Assembly: GCA_937996235.1 (NCBI GenBank)
Contig: CALKVK010000021.1
Location: forward strand, 1-64,000
DNA: 64,000 nt
Direction: 5' to 3'
DNA from: an uncultured bacterium
GTDB taxonomy: Bacteria; Planctomycetota; JAJSAM01; JAJVHW01
The notes under the pieces are model-generated. The model saw only the letters and a program-made list of their open reading frames with translations, was not told where the DNA came from and made no database searches. This document shows, in pieces, positions 45,963 to 55,197 of the stretch. A program made the translations under genes and the position numbers. Positions within the stretch are counted from its first letter, which is position 1. Every line of letters begins with the position of its first letter.

Positions 45963-48289
45963 CGCGCGACCTCCTCGCCGCGGTGGCGGCGGAACGGCTC
46001 GGACGTCGCGACGCCGAGCACCAGATCGCGGAGCCGCATGCCGCCGGGACGCGCGCCCTCGACGATCCCCCGGACGACGTCGTCGTCCGACGGCAGCGGC
46101 GCGCGTCCGAGCGCGTACGTCAGCAGTTCCGCGGTGAGGTGACGCACGAACGCATCGTCCGCGAGCAGCGTGCGCCGCAGCTCCGCGGGGCCGTCGAAGC
46201 GGCGGCCGTCGGGCAGCTCCGCCGACGCGTCGATCGGCACGCCGTCGTCGTGCGTGCGGTAGCGGCCGATCGCGTCGAACGGTTCCAGCGCGAAGCCCAG
46301 CGGGTCCATGCGCGCGTGGCAGACGGCGCAGGTCGGCTCCGTCCGGTGGCGCTCGAGCCGCGTGCGCAGCGGCAGGCCCGTGTCCGCGTGTGCGGAGTCG
46401 TCGAGGTCGCCGACGCCCGGCGGCGGCGGGGGCGTCGGCGCGCCGAGGATCTGCCCGAGCAGCCACTTGCCGCGCTTCACCGGCGACGTGCGCGTCGGGT
46501 ACGACGTGACCGTCAGAACCGCCGCCTGGCCGAGCACGCCGCCGCGCTGCGTGCCCGCGAGCGGCACGCGCACGAGCTCGTCGCCGTGCACGCCGGGGAT
46601 GCCGTAGAGACGCGCGAGGCGCTCGTCGACGAAGGTCCAGTCCGCGTCGAGCAGCTCGCGCGCACTGCGCCGCTCGCGCAGCACGGCGCGGAGGAACGCC
46701 CGGCTCTCGCGCTGCATCGACGCACGCAGCGCATCGTCGAACTCGGGGAAGCGCACGGGATCCGGCGTCGCCGTGGCGAGGCGCCGCGTCTCGAGCCACT
46801 GCGAGCCGAAGTCGTCGGCGAGCGCGTCGGCGCGCGGGTCGTCGAGCAGACGCTCCGCTTCCGCCGCGAGCTCCGCGTGGAGTCGCCCGGCGCGCGCGAG
46901 CGCGAGCAGCCGGTCGTCGGGCATGCTGCTCCACAGGAAGTAGGAGAGCCGCGACGCCAGTGCGACGTCGTCGAGGTCGCGCACCCACGCCGGGTCGTCC
47001 GGGTGCGGGTGCGGCTCGGCGCGGAAGAGGAAGTGCGGCGAGACGAGCACGGCCACGAGAGCCGCCTGGACGCCGCGCTCGAACGGCGCCTGCTCTCCGC
47101 GTTGCACGGTGGCCGCGAGCGTCGCGAGGCGCGCGACCTCACCGTCCGTCGCAGGGCGCCGGAACGTACGGTCCGCGAGCGCGCGCAGCACGGCCGTCCG
47201 GCGCGCGTCCTCGTCCGCGGCGCCGTCGCCCGCGGCGAGCATCCGTGCGACCGGCGGCGGGAGCGCGGGTGGGTGCGCGTCGAGCGGACCCGTGAGCTCG
47301 ATCGACTCGATGGCGAGATTGCGGTCGCGCTGCGCCGGGTCGGCCGCCTGCGGCTCGTAGTAGTCGTTGACGAACGCCGCACGCACCCGGCACGCGCCGG
47401 CCGGAAGCTCCGCCTGCAACTCGAACGTGCCGGGCGCGCGCTGCGTCTCGTGCACGTCGAACTCCTGAACCGCGCCGGCGCCCGCCGTGATGCGCAGGCG
47501 CGCCGGCTCGCTTCCGGCCTGCTGTCCCCACGCGCCGACGCGCACGACGTAGGTGCCCGCGCGCGGCGCCCGGAACTCGACCGCGAGCTCGTCGTTCGTC
47601 GCGAGCATGCGCCCGCCGCGCCGCGTGGTCCCGCCGTGCCGCGGCGCCGGCAGGTCCGCGCCCTCGACGCGGCGGACGGCGGGGTGCGCCGGGTCCTCGA
47701 CCGGCAGGGCGCGCAGCGCGATCGCCTCGGCGGCGTCGACGTAGCGCTCGAAGGTGAGCGGCGGCAGCGAGAGCACGTCGCCGATCGTGTCGAAGCCGTA
47801 GCCGACGTCGTCCGGCGGGAAGGTCGCGGCCTCGGGCGCGTCGACGCCGAGCAGGTCCACGATGGTGCGGCGGTACTCGCTGCGGTTGAGACGCCGCAGC
47901 GTCACGCGTCCCGGATCGGGCGGCGCCGTGCGGTCCGCGCGCGCGAGCGTCGCGTCGAGCCACGCGAGGAAGCGCGCGCGTTCGTCGGGGGTCGGCGCGG
48001 GCTCGTCCTCGGGCGGCATGCTCCGGTCGTGCACGTGGCCGCGCACCTCGTCCCACGTGCGGAACGCGTGCAGCACCCCGGCCTCGTCGGCGACGCGGTC
48101 GAGAGCGAGCCCCGCCTCGGGCTCCGCGCCGCCGTGGCAGTGCGTGCAGTGGCGCGCGAGGAACGGCTGCCCGTCCGTGGAGAAGCTCGGCGCCGGCGGT
48201 GCCGCCGGTGCGGGTGGGTTCGTCGGCGCCGCCTCGCTGCACGCCGTCACGGCGAGGGCCAGGGCGATCGGCGCGACGCGCGTTCGCAT
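45959..48289 (-). CDS. DUF1592/DUF1588/DUF1587/DUF1595/DUF1585 c-type cytochrome lipoprotein
   Basis: A 776-residue exported protein. Lipobox VTAC ends at Cys17. A cytochrome c motif HCTHCHGG (Cys48-Cys51-His52) is followed by DUF1587 (LNRSEYRRTIVDLLGVD), DUF1595 and DUF1592 (FRRPATDGEVARL, LVSPHFLFRAEP, DDVALASRLSYFLWSSMPDDRLL), DUF1588 (RGGVLGQAAVLTVTSYPTRTSPVKRG with a second CAVCHARMDP) and DUF1585 at the end. This is the standard order for the family, thought to act in degradation or oxidation at the cell surface with its DUF1552 partner. A TACCCT box six bases before ATG 48289 indicates a leaderless mRNA. Confidence 0.92.
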   Translation of the reverse strand: MRTRVAPIALALAVTACSEAAPTNPPAPAAPPAPSFSTDGQPFLARHCTHCHGGAEPEAGLALDRVADEAGVLHAFRTWDEVRGHVHDRSMPPEDEPAPTPDERARFLAWLDATLARADRTAPPDPGRVTLRRLNRSEYRRTIVDLLGVDAPEAATFPPDDVGYGFDTIGDVLSLPPLTFERYVDAAEAIALRALPVEDPAHPAVRRVEGADLPAPRHGGTTRRGGRMLATNDELAVEFRAPRAGTYVVRVGAWGQQAGSEPARLRITAGAGAVQEFDVHETQRAPGTFELQAELPAGACRVRAAFVNDYYEPQAADPAQRDRNLAIESIELTGPLDAHPPALPPPVARMLAAGDGAADEDARRTAVLRALADRTFRRPATDGEVARLATLAATVQRGEQAPFERGVQAALVAVLVSPHFLFRAEPHPHPDDPAWVRDLDDVALASRLSYFLWSSMPDDRLLALARAGRLHAELAAEAERLLDDPRADALADDFGSQWLETRRLATATPDPVRFPEFDDALRASMQRESRAFLRAVLRERRSARELLDADWTFVDERLARLYGIPGVHGDELVRVPLAGTQRGGVLGQAAVLTVTSYPTRTSPVKRGKWLLGQILGAPTPPPPPGVGDLDDSAHADTGLPLRTRLERHRTEPTCAVCHARMDPLGFALEPFDAIGRYRTHDDGVPIDASAELPDGRRFDGPAELRRTLLADDAFVRHLTAELLTYALGRAPLPSDDDVVRGIVEGARPGGMRLRDLVLGVATSEPFRRHRGEEVAR

Positions 48290-48295
48290 CGCGGC

Positions 48296-48301
48296 AGGGT
48301 A
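48296..48301 (-). promoter_or_regulatory. Leaderless -10 box TACCCT (DUF1592 gene)
   Basis: TACCCT on the minus strand is followed by six bases (GCCGCG) and the ATG at 48289. The hexamer and spacing are the same as at 36509. Confidence 0.6.
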
Positions 48302-48413
48302 GCGCGCCGCGTGCGCCGGATCCTCGCGCGGGTGCCCCGCGAGCGGCATCTCCTGGGACGCTCCCCGCGCTCGACTATCCTCCGCGTTCCCCGAACGCAG
48401 AGGAGAGCGAGAG

Positions 48414-48917
48414 ATGGCGACCGTCACGTTGAAGGGCAACCCGTTCCGGCTCCAGGGCAGCGTGCCCGCTGTCGGCTCCGCCGCGCCCGACTTCAAGCTC
48501 GTGAAGCAGGACCTGTCGGCTGTGACGAAGGCGGACCTCGCCGGCAAGACCGTCGTGCTGCTCACGGTGCCGAGCCTCGACACGCCCGTCTGCGCCGCCG
48601 AGACGCGCAAGTTCAACGAGCGCGCGGCGTCGCTGCCGGGCGTCGAGGTGCTGGTCGCGAGCTCCGACCTGCCGTTCGCCATCAAGCGCTTCTGCGCCGC
48701 CGAGGGCATCGACAAGGTGCACGGCGTCTCCGACCTGCGCGACCGCGGCTTCGGCGCGCGCTGGGGCGTGACCATCGCCGAGGGCCCGCTCGAGGGCGTC
48801 ACGGCGCGCGCCGCGTTCGTGATCGGCCCGAAGGGCGACGTGCGCTACGCCGAGCTGGTCGGCGAGATCGCCCACGAGCCGAACTACGACGCCGTCCTCG
48901 CCGCCGCCCGCGGCTGA
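48414..48917 (+). CDS. tpx: Thiol peroxidase (Tpx-type peroxiredoxin)
   Basis: A 167-residue atypical two-Cys peroxiredoxin that reduces hydroperoxides with thioredoxin. The peroxidatic Cys60 is in PSLDTPVC and the resolving Cys94 in KRFCAAEG, the standard Tpx spacing. The N-terminal TLKGNPFRLQGSVPAVG matches the family. ATG 48414 follows GAGGAGAG; TATCCT at 48376-48381 is a likely -10, so this gene has a leader. It is divergent from the DUF1592 gene. Confidence 0.95.
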   Translation: MATVTLKGNPFRLQGSVPAVGSAAPDFKLVKQDLSAVTKADLAGKTVVLLTVPSLDTPVCAAETRKFNERAASLPGVEVLVASSDLPFAIKRFCAAEGIDKVHGVSDLRDRGFGARWGVTIAEGPLEGVTARAAFVIGPKGDVRYAELVGEIAHEPNYDAVLAAARG

Positions 48918-48960
48918 GCGGAGACGCGTCCGCTCCGCGACTTCGGAGGCGTCGGTCCGG

Positions 48961-48966
48961 TATCTT
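48961..48966 (+). promoter_or_regulatory. Leaderless -10 box TATCTT
   Basis: TATCTT is followed by exactly six bases (CCGCCG) and ATG 48973, with no ribosome site. Confidence 0.6.
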
Positions 48967-48972
48967 CCGCCG

Positions 48973-49956
48973 ATGCGCTTCGCAGCCGCTCTCGCCTTCT
49001 GCACCGCGGCGCTGCTCGGCGCGTGTGGAGGTGATGACGTGCCCGCGCCCGATCCTGCGCCGAAGCAACCGGAGGCCGCAGCGGAGCCGCTGCCCGACTG
49101 GCGGCCGATGTGGGACTTCGGCGACGCCGCCGGCACCGAGGCGCGCTTCCGCGAGGTGCTGCCGCGCGCCCGCGCGTCGGGCGATCGCGCGTACACGGCG
49201 ATCCTCCTGACGCAGCTCGCCCGCACGCAGGGCCTGCAGCGCCGCTTCGGCGATGCGCACGCCATCCTCGACGAGGTCGAAACGATGCTCCCCGGAGCGT
49301 CGCCCGAGGTGCAGGTGCGCTATCTGCTCGAGCGCGGCCGCGCGCTCAACAGCGGCGGACGCGCAGCGGAGTCCCTGCCGCTCTTCGAGCAGGCGCTCGC
49401 CGTCGGCAGCGAGGCGGGACTCGACGTCCTCGCCGTCGACGCGGCCCACATGCTCGCGATCGCCGCGCCGTCGGATCAGCAGCTCGGCTGGTCCGAGAAG
49501 GCCATGGCGATGTGCGAGGCGTCGACCGACCCGCGCTGCAAGGGCTGGCTCGGGCCGCTCTACAACAACACCGGCTGGACGTATCACGACCTCGGGCAGT
49601 ACGACAAGGCGCTCGAGCTGTGGGAGAAGGGCCTCGAGCTGCGGCGTGCGAACGGCGCCCCGGAGCCGATCGCCATCGCGCGCTGGACCGTGGCGCGCGC
49701 CTGGCGGAGCCTCGGACGGTGCGAGGAGGCGCTCGCGGAGCAGCGCGCGATCGCCGCGTATCGCGCCGAGACGGAGCTGCCCGAGAGCGGCTACGTCGCC
49801 GAGGAGATCGCCGAGTGCCTGCTCGCGCTCGGCCGCGAGGACGAGGCGCGACCGTACTTCCGCCGCGCGTACGAACTGCTCGACGCGAACGAGGCGTGGA
49901 TGAAGGACGAAGAGCCGGAGCGGCTCGAGCGCCTCAAGCGTCTCGGCGGGTCCTAG
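48973..49956 (+). CDS. TPR-repeat lipoprotein
   Basis: A 327-residue protein. The signal peptide ends LLGAC (Cys17), followed by a Pro/Ala linker. From about residue 45 the protein is helical TPR repeats, e.g. EVQVRYLLERGRALNSGGRAAESLPLFEQAL, YNNTGWTYHDLGQYDKALELWEKGLELR and CLLALGREDEARPYFRRAYELL (each read in parts). It is likely a protein-interaction scaffold on the outside of the cell membrane. It ends nine bases before the AraC-type gene. Confidence 0.78.
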   Translation: MRFAAALAFCTAALLGACGGDDVPAPDPAPKQPEAAAEPLPDWRPMWDFGDAAGTEARFREVLPRARASGDRAYTAILLTQLARTQGLQRRFGDAHAILDEVETMLPGASPEVQVRYLLERGRALNSGGRAAESLPLFEQALAVGSEAGLDVLAVDAAHMLAIAAPSDQQLGWSEKAMAMCEASTDPRCKGWLGPLYNNTGWTYHDLGQYDKALELWEKGLELRRANGAPEPIAIARWTVARAWRSLGRCEEALAEQRAIAAYRAETELPESGYVAEEIAECLLALGREDEARPYFRRAYELLDANEAWMKDEEPERLERLKRLGGS

Positions 49957-49965
49957 CCCGGCGAC

Positions 49966-50775
49966 GTGCGCTACGTCGAGCTCCCGCCCGCGCGCGCGCT
50001 CGCCCCGTGGGTCGAGTGTCTGTGGGCGCTCGAGGCGCCCGCCCCGGAGCCCGGCGATCCGGTCGAGCCCGTGCTCCCCGACGGTTGCACGGAGCTCGTG
50101 TTCCACGTCGGTGCGCCCTTCCGACGCCGCACGCTCGGACGGTCCGACGGCGCGACCCAGTACCGCTCGGCGGTGGTAGGGCAGATCGAGAGCGCGCTGC
50201 TGCTCGAGCCGACGGGCGTCGTCGGACTCGTCGGCGTGCGGCTGCGCCCGGAGGCGGCGGGCGCCTTCCTCGGCGTCGCCGCGCGCGAGCTGACGGGCAC
50301 GTCGGCGCGGCTCGACGAGGTGCTCGCGTCCGCGAGTCCCGCGTTCGAGGACGCGGTCTACGCCGGCGACGACCTCGTCGCGGCACTCGCGCGTCTCGAG
50401 ATCCGGCTCGCGGATCACGCGTCGACGCGTGCGCTCCCGGACGAGCGCGTCCAGCGCGCCGTCGCGCTGGCGCGGGCCGCAGGCGGGGCGTGCGACGTCG
50501 CCGCGCTCGCGGCGACCGCAGGGCTCTCTCCGCGACAGCTCGAGCGGCGTTTCGCCGACGAGGTGGGCGTCACGCCGAAGCGCTTCCTGCGTCTGCTCCG
50601 CGTCCACCGCGCGGCGCAGCTCCTCCAGAAGGGTGTGCGCGCGGTGGATGCCGCCCTGACGTGCGGCTACTACGACGAGTCGCACCTGCACCGCGACTTC
50701 CGCGAGGTCGCGGGTGCGCCGCCGGCGCGCTGGGCCGCGTCCGAGCACGCCTTCGCCGACCGCCTGCTCGGCTGA
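49966..50775 (+). CDS. AraC-family transcriptional regulator
   Basis: A 269-residue regulator. The N-terminal domain (APWVECLWALEAP, LPDGCTELVFHVG, VGVRLRPEAAGAFLGV) is of the DUF6597 type found in many AraC proteins. The C-terminal 100 residues form the double HTH: CDVAALAATAGLSPRQLERRF and AVDAALTCGYYDESHLHRDFREVAGAPPARW. The effector is unknown. GTG 49966 begins nine bases after the TPR lipoprotein stop, so the two may be co-transcribed. Confidence 0.9.
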   Translation: MRYVELPPARALAPWVECLWALEAPAPEPGDPVEPVLPDGCTELVFHVGAPFRRRTLGRSDGATQYRSAVVGQIESALLLEPTGVVGLVGVRLRPEAAGAFLGVAARELTGTSARLDEVLASASPAFEDAVYAGDDLVAALARLEIRLADHASTRALPDERVQRAVALARAAGGACDVAALAATAGLSPRQLERRFADEVGVTPKRFLRLLRVHRAAQLLQKGVRAVDAALTCGYYDESHLHRDFREVAGAPPARWAASEHAFADRLLG

Positions 50776-50863
50776 CGCACGCGCCCCGCGGCAGCGTGTC
50801 GCATCCTTCCAAGACGCCCCGTCGCGCTGCGGCGACGATGCGCCGACCAACGAGGAGGTTCGC

Positions 50864-51400
50864 ATGCGTCCGGTCGTGTTCGGGTTCGTGGTCGCTCTGC
50901 TCGCGCTCGTCGCGGTGACGGGCGGTGCGCTGCGCGTCGTCGCTGCCGAGGATCAGCCCGCGCCCGCGCGGCCGAAGGCGAAGGCGGCGGACCTCGCCTG
51001 GCTCGCCGGCACGTGGCGCGCCGGCGACGAGAGCGGCGGCTTCGAGGAGCACTGGACCGCGCCGTGGGGCGGGACGCTCGCGGCCGTCAGCCGCGAGGTC
51101 GGCGACGGCGGCACGCGGATGGTCGAGCTCTCGTCGATCGAGCCCGACGGCGAGGGGCTCGTGCTGCGGCTGCGCCACTTCGACGCGAGCCTGAAGATCG
51201 CCGCGATGGACAAGGACGGCGCCCTCTCGTGGCCGCTCGCGCAGCTCGGCGAGAAGCGCGCCGTGTTCGACGAGCCGACGCGCGAGTTCCCGCGCCGCAT
51301 CGTCTACGAGCGCGAGGGCGACACGCTCCGCGCGACCCTCGAGGGCGCGCGCGACGGCAAGCCGCAGCGCATGGCGTTCGAGCTGTCGCTCGTGAAGTGA
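50864..51400 (+). CDS. Exported DUF6265-like protein
   Basis: A 178-residue protein with an N-terminal signal or anchor (residues 1-27). The mature part has the pattern LAWLAGTWRAGDESGGFEEHWTAPWGGTLAAVSR, LRLRHFDASLKI and IVYEREGDTLRATLEGARDGKP of DUF6265 beta-barrel proteins, a lipocalin-like family of unknown function. ATG 50864 follows GAGGAGG. Confidence 0.78.
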   Translation: MRPVVFGFVVALLALVAVTGGALRVVAAEDQPAPARPKAKAADLAWLAGTWRAGDESGGFEEHWTAPWGGTLAAVSREVGDGGTRMVELSSIEPDGEGLVLRLRHFDASLKIAAMDKDGALSWPLAQLGEKRAVFDEPTREFPRRIVYEREGDTLRATLEGARDGKPQRMAFELSLVK

Positions 51401-51419
51401 CGCGCGGCGCGGGGGTCGC

Positions 51420-52133
51420 TCACCACCACCACAGCTTGCCGAAGATCCAGGCGACGCCGTTCCAGACGGCCTGCAGCGGACCGGGCGAGCGCGTCTCGCG
51501 CAGCGAGACGCCGAGGTCCGAGAGCTGCAGGTGCTCGTCGAGGAACTTGCGCCGGCCCTCGAGCAGCTCGATGCGCTCCTGCGTCTCGCGCAGCGCCTGC
51601 TCGACCTTCAGGATCTCCTCGACGCTCGTGGCCTTCGCCATCAGCGCGGCATAGGCATCGCGTGCCGCGTGCGCGTTCTTGAGCCGCACCTCGATGTCGA
51701 GGTACTCGGCGGTCACGTCCTGGCCGGAGAGCGACCGCGACGTCACCTCGCCGAGCGCCTCCACGCGGCCGAGCGCGTCGTCGAGACCGTTGGCCGGGAC
51801 CTTCAGGTTGAAGCGGTTGCGCGACGACGAGAGCACGAAGCCGCCCGACTCCTCCGCGATCCGCGCGACGGCCCGTCCGGCCTCGTCGAGGTCGTCGACG
51901 TCGAGCGCGACGTCGGCCGAGCGGATGATCTTGCGCCCGTCGAAGGCGGAGTCCGCGCGCACCTGTTCGAGCTGGGCGTACGAGCCGGCGGCGAGGCCCG
52001 CGGCGAGCGACGCCTTCACGGGCACCGACCGCGCGGGCGGTCCCATCGACTCGGACGCTGTCGCGCAACCTGCCGTGCCCAGCGCCAGAGCGACCAGCGC
52101 TGCCCATGCGAACGACCCGGACATCCGCTTCAC
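51420..52133 (-). CDS. DUF4349 lipoprotein
   Basis: A 237-residue lipoprotein (TAGCATASE, lipobox cysteine near residue 23). The DUF4349 core is visible: KIIRSADVALDVDDLDEAG, GGFVLSSSRNRFNLKVPANGLDDAL, VTAEYLDIEVRLKNA, and a coiled-coil VEEILKVEQALRETQERIELLEGR. A final hydrophobic helix ends in Trp residues. The family is of unknown function and often found near the envelope. GTG 52133 or ATG 52124 can start it. Confidence 0.83.
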   Translation of the reverse strand: MKRMSGSFAWAALVALALGTAGCATASESMGPPARSVPVKASLAAGLAAGSYAQLEQVRADSAFDGRKIIRSADVALDVDDLDEAGRAVARIAEESGGFVLSSSRNRFNLKVPANGLDDALGRVEALGEVTSRSLSGQDVTAEYLDIEVRLKNAHAARDAYAALMAKATSVEEILKVEQALRETQERIELLEGRRKFLDEHLQLSDLGVSLRETRSPGPLQAVWNGVAWIFGKLWWW

Positions 52134-52185
52134 GTGCCACCTCCCGCGTGCGTGTGTGCAACAGACGCACGGCGCGGCGCGGCGT

Positions 52186-52857
52186 TCACTCGGAATCGAC
52201 GGGCTCGACGACCTGCTCCGCGTGGCGTGCGTCGTTCAGGTAGAGGAGCTGCGGGCCGGCGTCGCCGCACACGAACTCGGTCAGCGCGACGTTGCGCCCC
52301 GAGGTGACGCGCGCCTCGTGGCCGGCCGGCAGGCCGAGGAGGTGCGCGACGAGCGCCTTGAGCGTGCCGCCGTGCGCGACGACGAGCAGCGTGCGGCCGG
52401 GCGCGCGCGCGGCCGCAGCCGCGAAGCCGCGGGCGACCCGCGCGCGCAGCGCCGCCGCCGTCTCGCCGCCGCCGCGCGGGATGTCCTCGCCGCGGGCGAG
52501 CGCCGCGAACGCCTCGGGGTGCCGCGCGCGGATCTCGTCGGCGCCGAGCCCCTCCCACGCGCCCACGTCGATCTCGCGCAGGTCCCGGTCGAGGTGCACC
52601 GACAGGGCGAGGCGCGCCGCGACGGTCTCGGCCGTCACCCGCGCACGCACGAGGTCGCTCGCGACGATCGCGTCGATGCGCTCGCGCGCGAGGCGTTCGG
52701 CGAGCGCCTCCGCCTGCGCACGTCCGAGCGCGTTCAGCGGCACGTCGGCCGCGCCCTGCCAGACACGACGTCGGTTCCAGTCGGTCTCGCCGTGCCGCGC
52801 GAGCAGCACGCGGCGGGGCAGCGGACGCGGCAGATCGTCGGCGGGCGTGCTCCACAT
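52186..52857 (-). CDS. Histidine phosphatase (phosphoglycerate-mutase superfamily)
   Basis: A 223-residue phosphatase with the LLARHGETDWNRRRVWQG motif holding the phosphorylated histidine, the second-site ASDLVRARVTAE and GEDIPRGGGET, and the distal histidine in VVAHGGTLKALV. It belongs to the GpmB/CobC/PhoE branch; the substrate cannot be fixed. A TATCGT box nine bases before the ATG would give a leader of only two or three bases. Confidence 0.88.
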   Translation of the reverse strand: MWSTPADDLPRPLPRRVLLARHGETDWNRRRVWQGAADVPLNALGRAQAEALAERLARERIDAIVASDLVRARVTAETVAARLALSVHLDRDLREIDVGAWEGLGADEIRARHPEAFAALARGEDIPRGGGETAAALRARVARGFAAAAARAPGRTLLVVAHGGTLKALVAHLLGLPAGHEARVTSGRNVALTEFVCGDAGPQLLYLNDARHAEQVVEPVDSE

Positions 52858-52941
52858 GGCGCGGCCACGATAGGGCCCGCGCGTCCGGTCGCGCCGCGAA
52901 CACGTCGCGTGCGCGCCGCTCGTGCGCGCCGCTCGTGCGCG

Positions 52942-55125
52942 TCAGTCGAGACGGATCTCGACCTCCTTCTCCTGCACGTCGTCCGGCACGTCCACGAGCA
53001 CCTCGACGCCGCGGTGGTCCTTCGCGCGCACGACGAGCCGCACCCGGCCGCGCGGCACCGCCATCTCGGCCGTGCCGTCGGGGTCGTAGACGCTCATCGA
53101 GTGGATCTGCCGCCAGCGGCTCTCGCCGTCCGCGATCTCCTCGACGGTCGCGTCGATCTTGTAGAGCGGCAGCGGCGCGCCGGTCTCGGCGTCCCGCAGG
53201 AGCACGTGCAGGAGAGCCGTGCGGCGCACGCGGAGCTCGAGTCCGGGCGACGGCACCGTGACGTCAAGTGGCTTCCCGAGCGGCAGGAAGAAGTCGCGTT
53301 CGGGCACGGGGCTGACCATCACGCGCACGGGCGTCTTCGCGTAGGTCTCGGGCAGTCCGACGAAGCGGAAGACGCCGTCCGCGCCGCTGCGCGCCCAGCG
53401 CGAACCCAGCCGGCCCGCACCGAGGAACACCGGAGCGTCCGCCACGCCGGCGCCGCTCTCGTCCACCACGCGGCCCTCGAGCGTCAGTCCGCCCTGCTCG
53501 GCGAGCGCGAGCGTGACGTCGAGCTCCTCCGTCGCACCCGGCTGCGCGTCGATGGTGATGCGCTGCGTCTCGTGCCCCGTGCCGCCGATCGTCAGCACGA
53601 CCGCGCCCGGCTCGAGGCCGCGCAGTTCGAAGCGCCCGGCGGCGTCGGTCCACTCGCGCTGCAGCGGACCCGTCACCTGCGCCGAGCGGAACGGTGCGCC
53701 GTTCTCGTCGCGCACGACGCCGCGCACGGTCACGCGCCGCGCCGACTCGAACGGGAGCCGGATGTCGAGGTCCGTGCGCGTGTCGCCGTCGGTCACGTTC
53801 ACCGCGAGACTGCCTTCGAGGTCGAGTCCGCGTGGGCGGCGCATCGCGGCGCCGTGGTCGGCCGCGACGAGATACGCGCCGGCCGGCTGCTCGCGCGCCT
53901 CGAAGCGTCCGTCGGCGTCGGTGCGCGCGATCTCCTTCACCCACTGGTACGACGACGGACTCGCGCGTCGCCCCTCCGCATCGAGCTTGACGCGATAGAC
54001 CTCGGCGTCGGCGAGCGCGCGGCCCGAGGCGTCGGTCACGCGGCCGCGCAGTGTGACCGTGCCCGTCTCCGGCACGCGCGCCCAGCGACTCCAGTAGGGC
54101 AGGGCGCGTGGACCGCTCGCGCCGCCGAGCGCGGTGCCCGGGTCGTCGATGACGGGCTCCTCGCCCGGCAGCAGCTCCGTGTACCCGGGCGGCGGCGACT
54201 CCGGCTCGACGTATCCGACGACGTGCGCGACGAGACGCAGCCGCCCCGGCGCGGCCGGCTCCGTCGGCGCGGGCGGTTGCTGCTGCGGTGCGGGATCGGC
54301 CGCGGGCACGGACTCCGCCGCGGGCGCATCCGCCGGAGCGCTCGGCTCGGGCGCAGCCTGCGCGCCGACACGTGTGCGCTCCGTGCGGAGGTCCGGCGTC
54401 GCGGCGTCGGCTGTCTCCGTCGGAGTCCCCGGCGTCGCCGCGGCGTCCTGGTGCGCGCTGCGCGTCGCCAGCACACCCGCGCCGCCCGCCGCGAACGCGA
54501 GGAGCACGAGCGCGACCGCCACCTTCTGCTTCGTCGTCACGACCAGACCTCCCAGCAGCTTCCGCGCCGCCCCGCGTGCGAGCGTGCCCGTCGCGAGCGG
54601 CACGGCGGCCGCGAGCACGGCCGCCTCGCCGTCGGCGCCGAGGCGCCCGCGCAGCAGAGCGAGCGCGCGATGGAGCCGCGTGCGCACCGTCGCGTCCGGC
54701 GTGCCGGTGCGGCGGGCGATCTCGCGCGGCTCGAGTCCTTCGAAGAAGCGGAGGAGGATGGTGCTGCGATACGGCTCCTCGAGCGCGACGACGAGCTCGA
54801 TGAGCCGGCGGTGCGTCTCCGCACGCGCCACGAGCGCGTCCGGTTCCGGCACCGCCGCGACGACGTGCGCCGCACGCTCGCGAGCGAGACGTCGCGCGTT
54901 GCCGCGCCGCGAGTCGCGCGCGAGGTTGCGTGCGACGGCGGCGAGCCAGCCACGTGCCGTCTCGCGACGCGTCGGCGGCCGCTCGAGCGCGCGCACCCAC
55001 GTGTCCTGCACGAGGTCGTCGGCCCGGTGCACGTCGCGCACGAGCGAGTGCGCGAGCGCGCGCACCGAGCCCTGGTGCGCGAGCAGCGTCTCGATCGTCG
55101 GTGCGTCGGCCGGCATGTCGCCCAT
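52942..55125 (-). CDS. Sigma factor fused to membrane helix and carboxypeptidase-regulatory repeats
   Basis: A protein of 727 residues. Residues 1-165 are an ECF sigma factor: region 2 (HRADDLVQDTWVRALE) and region 4 (LEPREIARRTGTPDATVRTRLHRAL). A membrane helix at about 202-220 follows. The remaining 500 residues, expected outside, contain three or four carboxypeptidase-regulatory-like/Ig-like repeats (TLRGRVTDASGRALADAEV, TVRGVVRDENGAPFRSAQV, TLEGRVVDESGAGVADAPV). ATG 55125 has GGAGG upstream. The design suggests a membrane-tethered sigma factor released or switched by an external signal. The frame is continuous, so it is not an assembly of neighbouring genes. Confidence 0.82.
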   Translation of the reverse strand: MGDMPADAPTIETLLAHQGSVRALAHSLVRDVHRADDLVQDTWVRALERPPTRRETARGWLAAVARNLARDSRRGNARRLARERAAHVVAAVPEPDALVARAETHRRLIELVVALEEPYRSTILLRFFEGLEPREIARRTGTPDATVRTRLHRALALLRGRLGADGEAAVLAAAVPLATGTLARGAARKLLGGLVVTTKQKVAVALVLLAFAAGGAGVLATRSAHQDAAATPGTPTETADAATPDLRTERTRVGAQAAPEPSAPADAPAAESVPAADPAPQQQPPAPTEPAAPGRLRLVAHVVGYVEPESPPPGYTELLPGEEPVIDDPGTALGGASGPRALPYWSRWARVPETGTVTLRGRVTDASGRALADAEVYRVKLDAEGRRASPSSYQWVKEIARTDADGRFEAREQPAGAYLVAADHGAAMRRPRGLDLEGSLAVNVTDGDTRTDLDIRLPFESARRVTVRGVVRDENGAPFRSAQVTGPLQREWTDAAGRFELRGLEPGAVVLTIGGTGHETQRITIDAQPGATEELDVTLALAEQGGLTLEGRVVDESGAGVADAPVFLGAGRLGSRWARSGADGVFRFVGLPETYAKTPVRVMVSPVPERDFFLPLGKPLDVTVPSPGLELRVRRTALLHVLLRDAETGAPLPLYKIDATVEEIADGESRWRQIHSMSVYDPDGTAEMAVPRGRVRLVVRAKDHRGVEVLVDVPDDVQEKEVEIRLD

Positions 55126-55197
55126 TCTGCCTCCGGCCACCAGTACGCCGCCGGACGCGGATCGTTCCCGGATCTCGGGCTCGTACACTCCGCTGCG

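Noticed and set aside
51679..55197. Upstream part of the open frame leading into membrane protein A
   Set aside because: It is antisense to the DUF4349, phosphatase and sigma-fusion genes; the real gene starts at ATG 55198.
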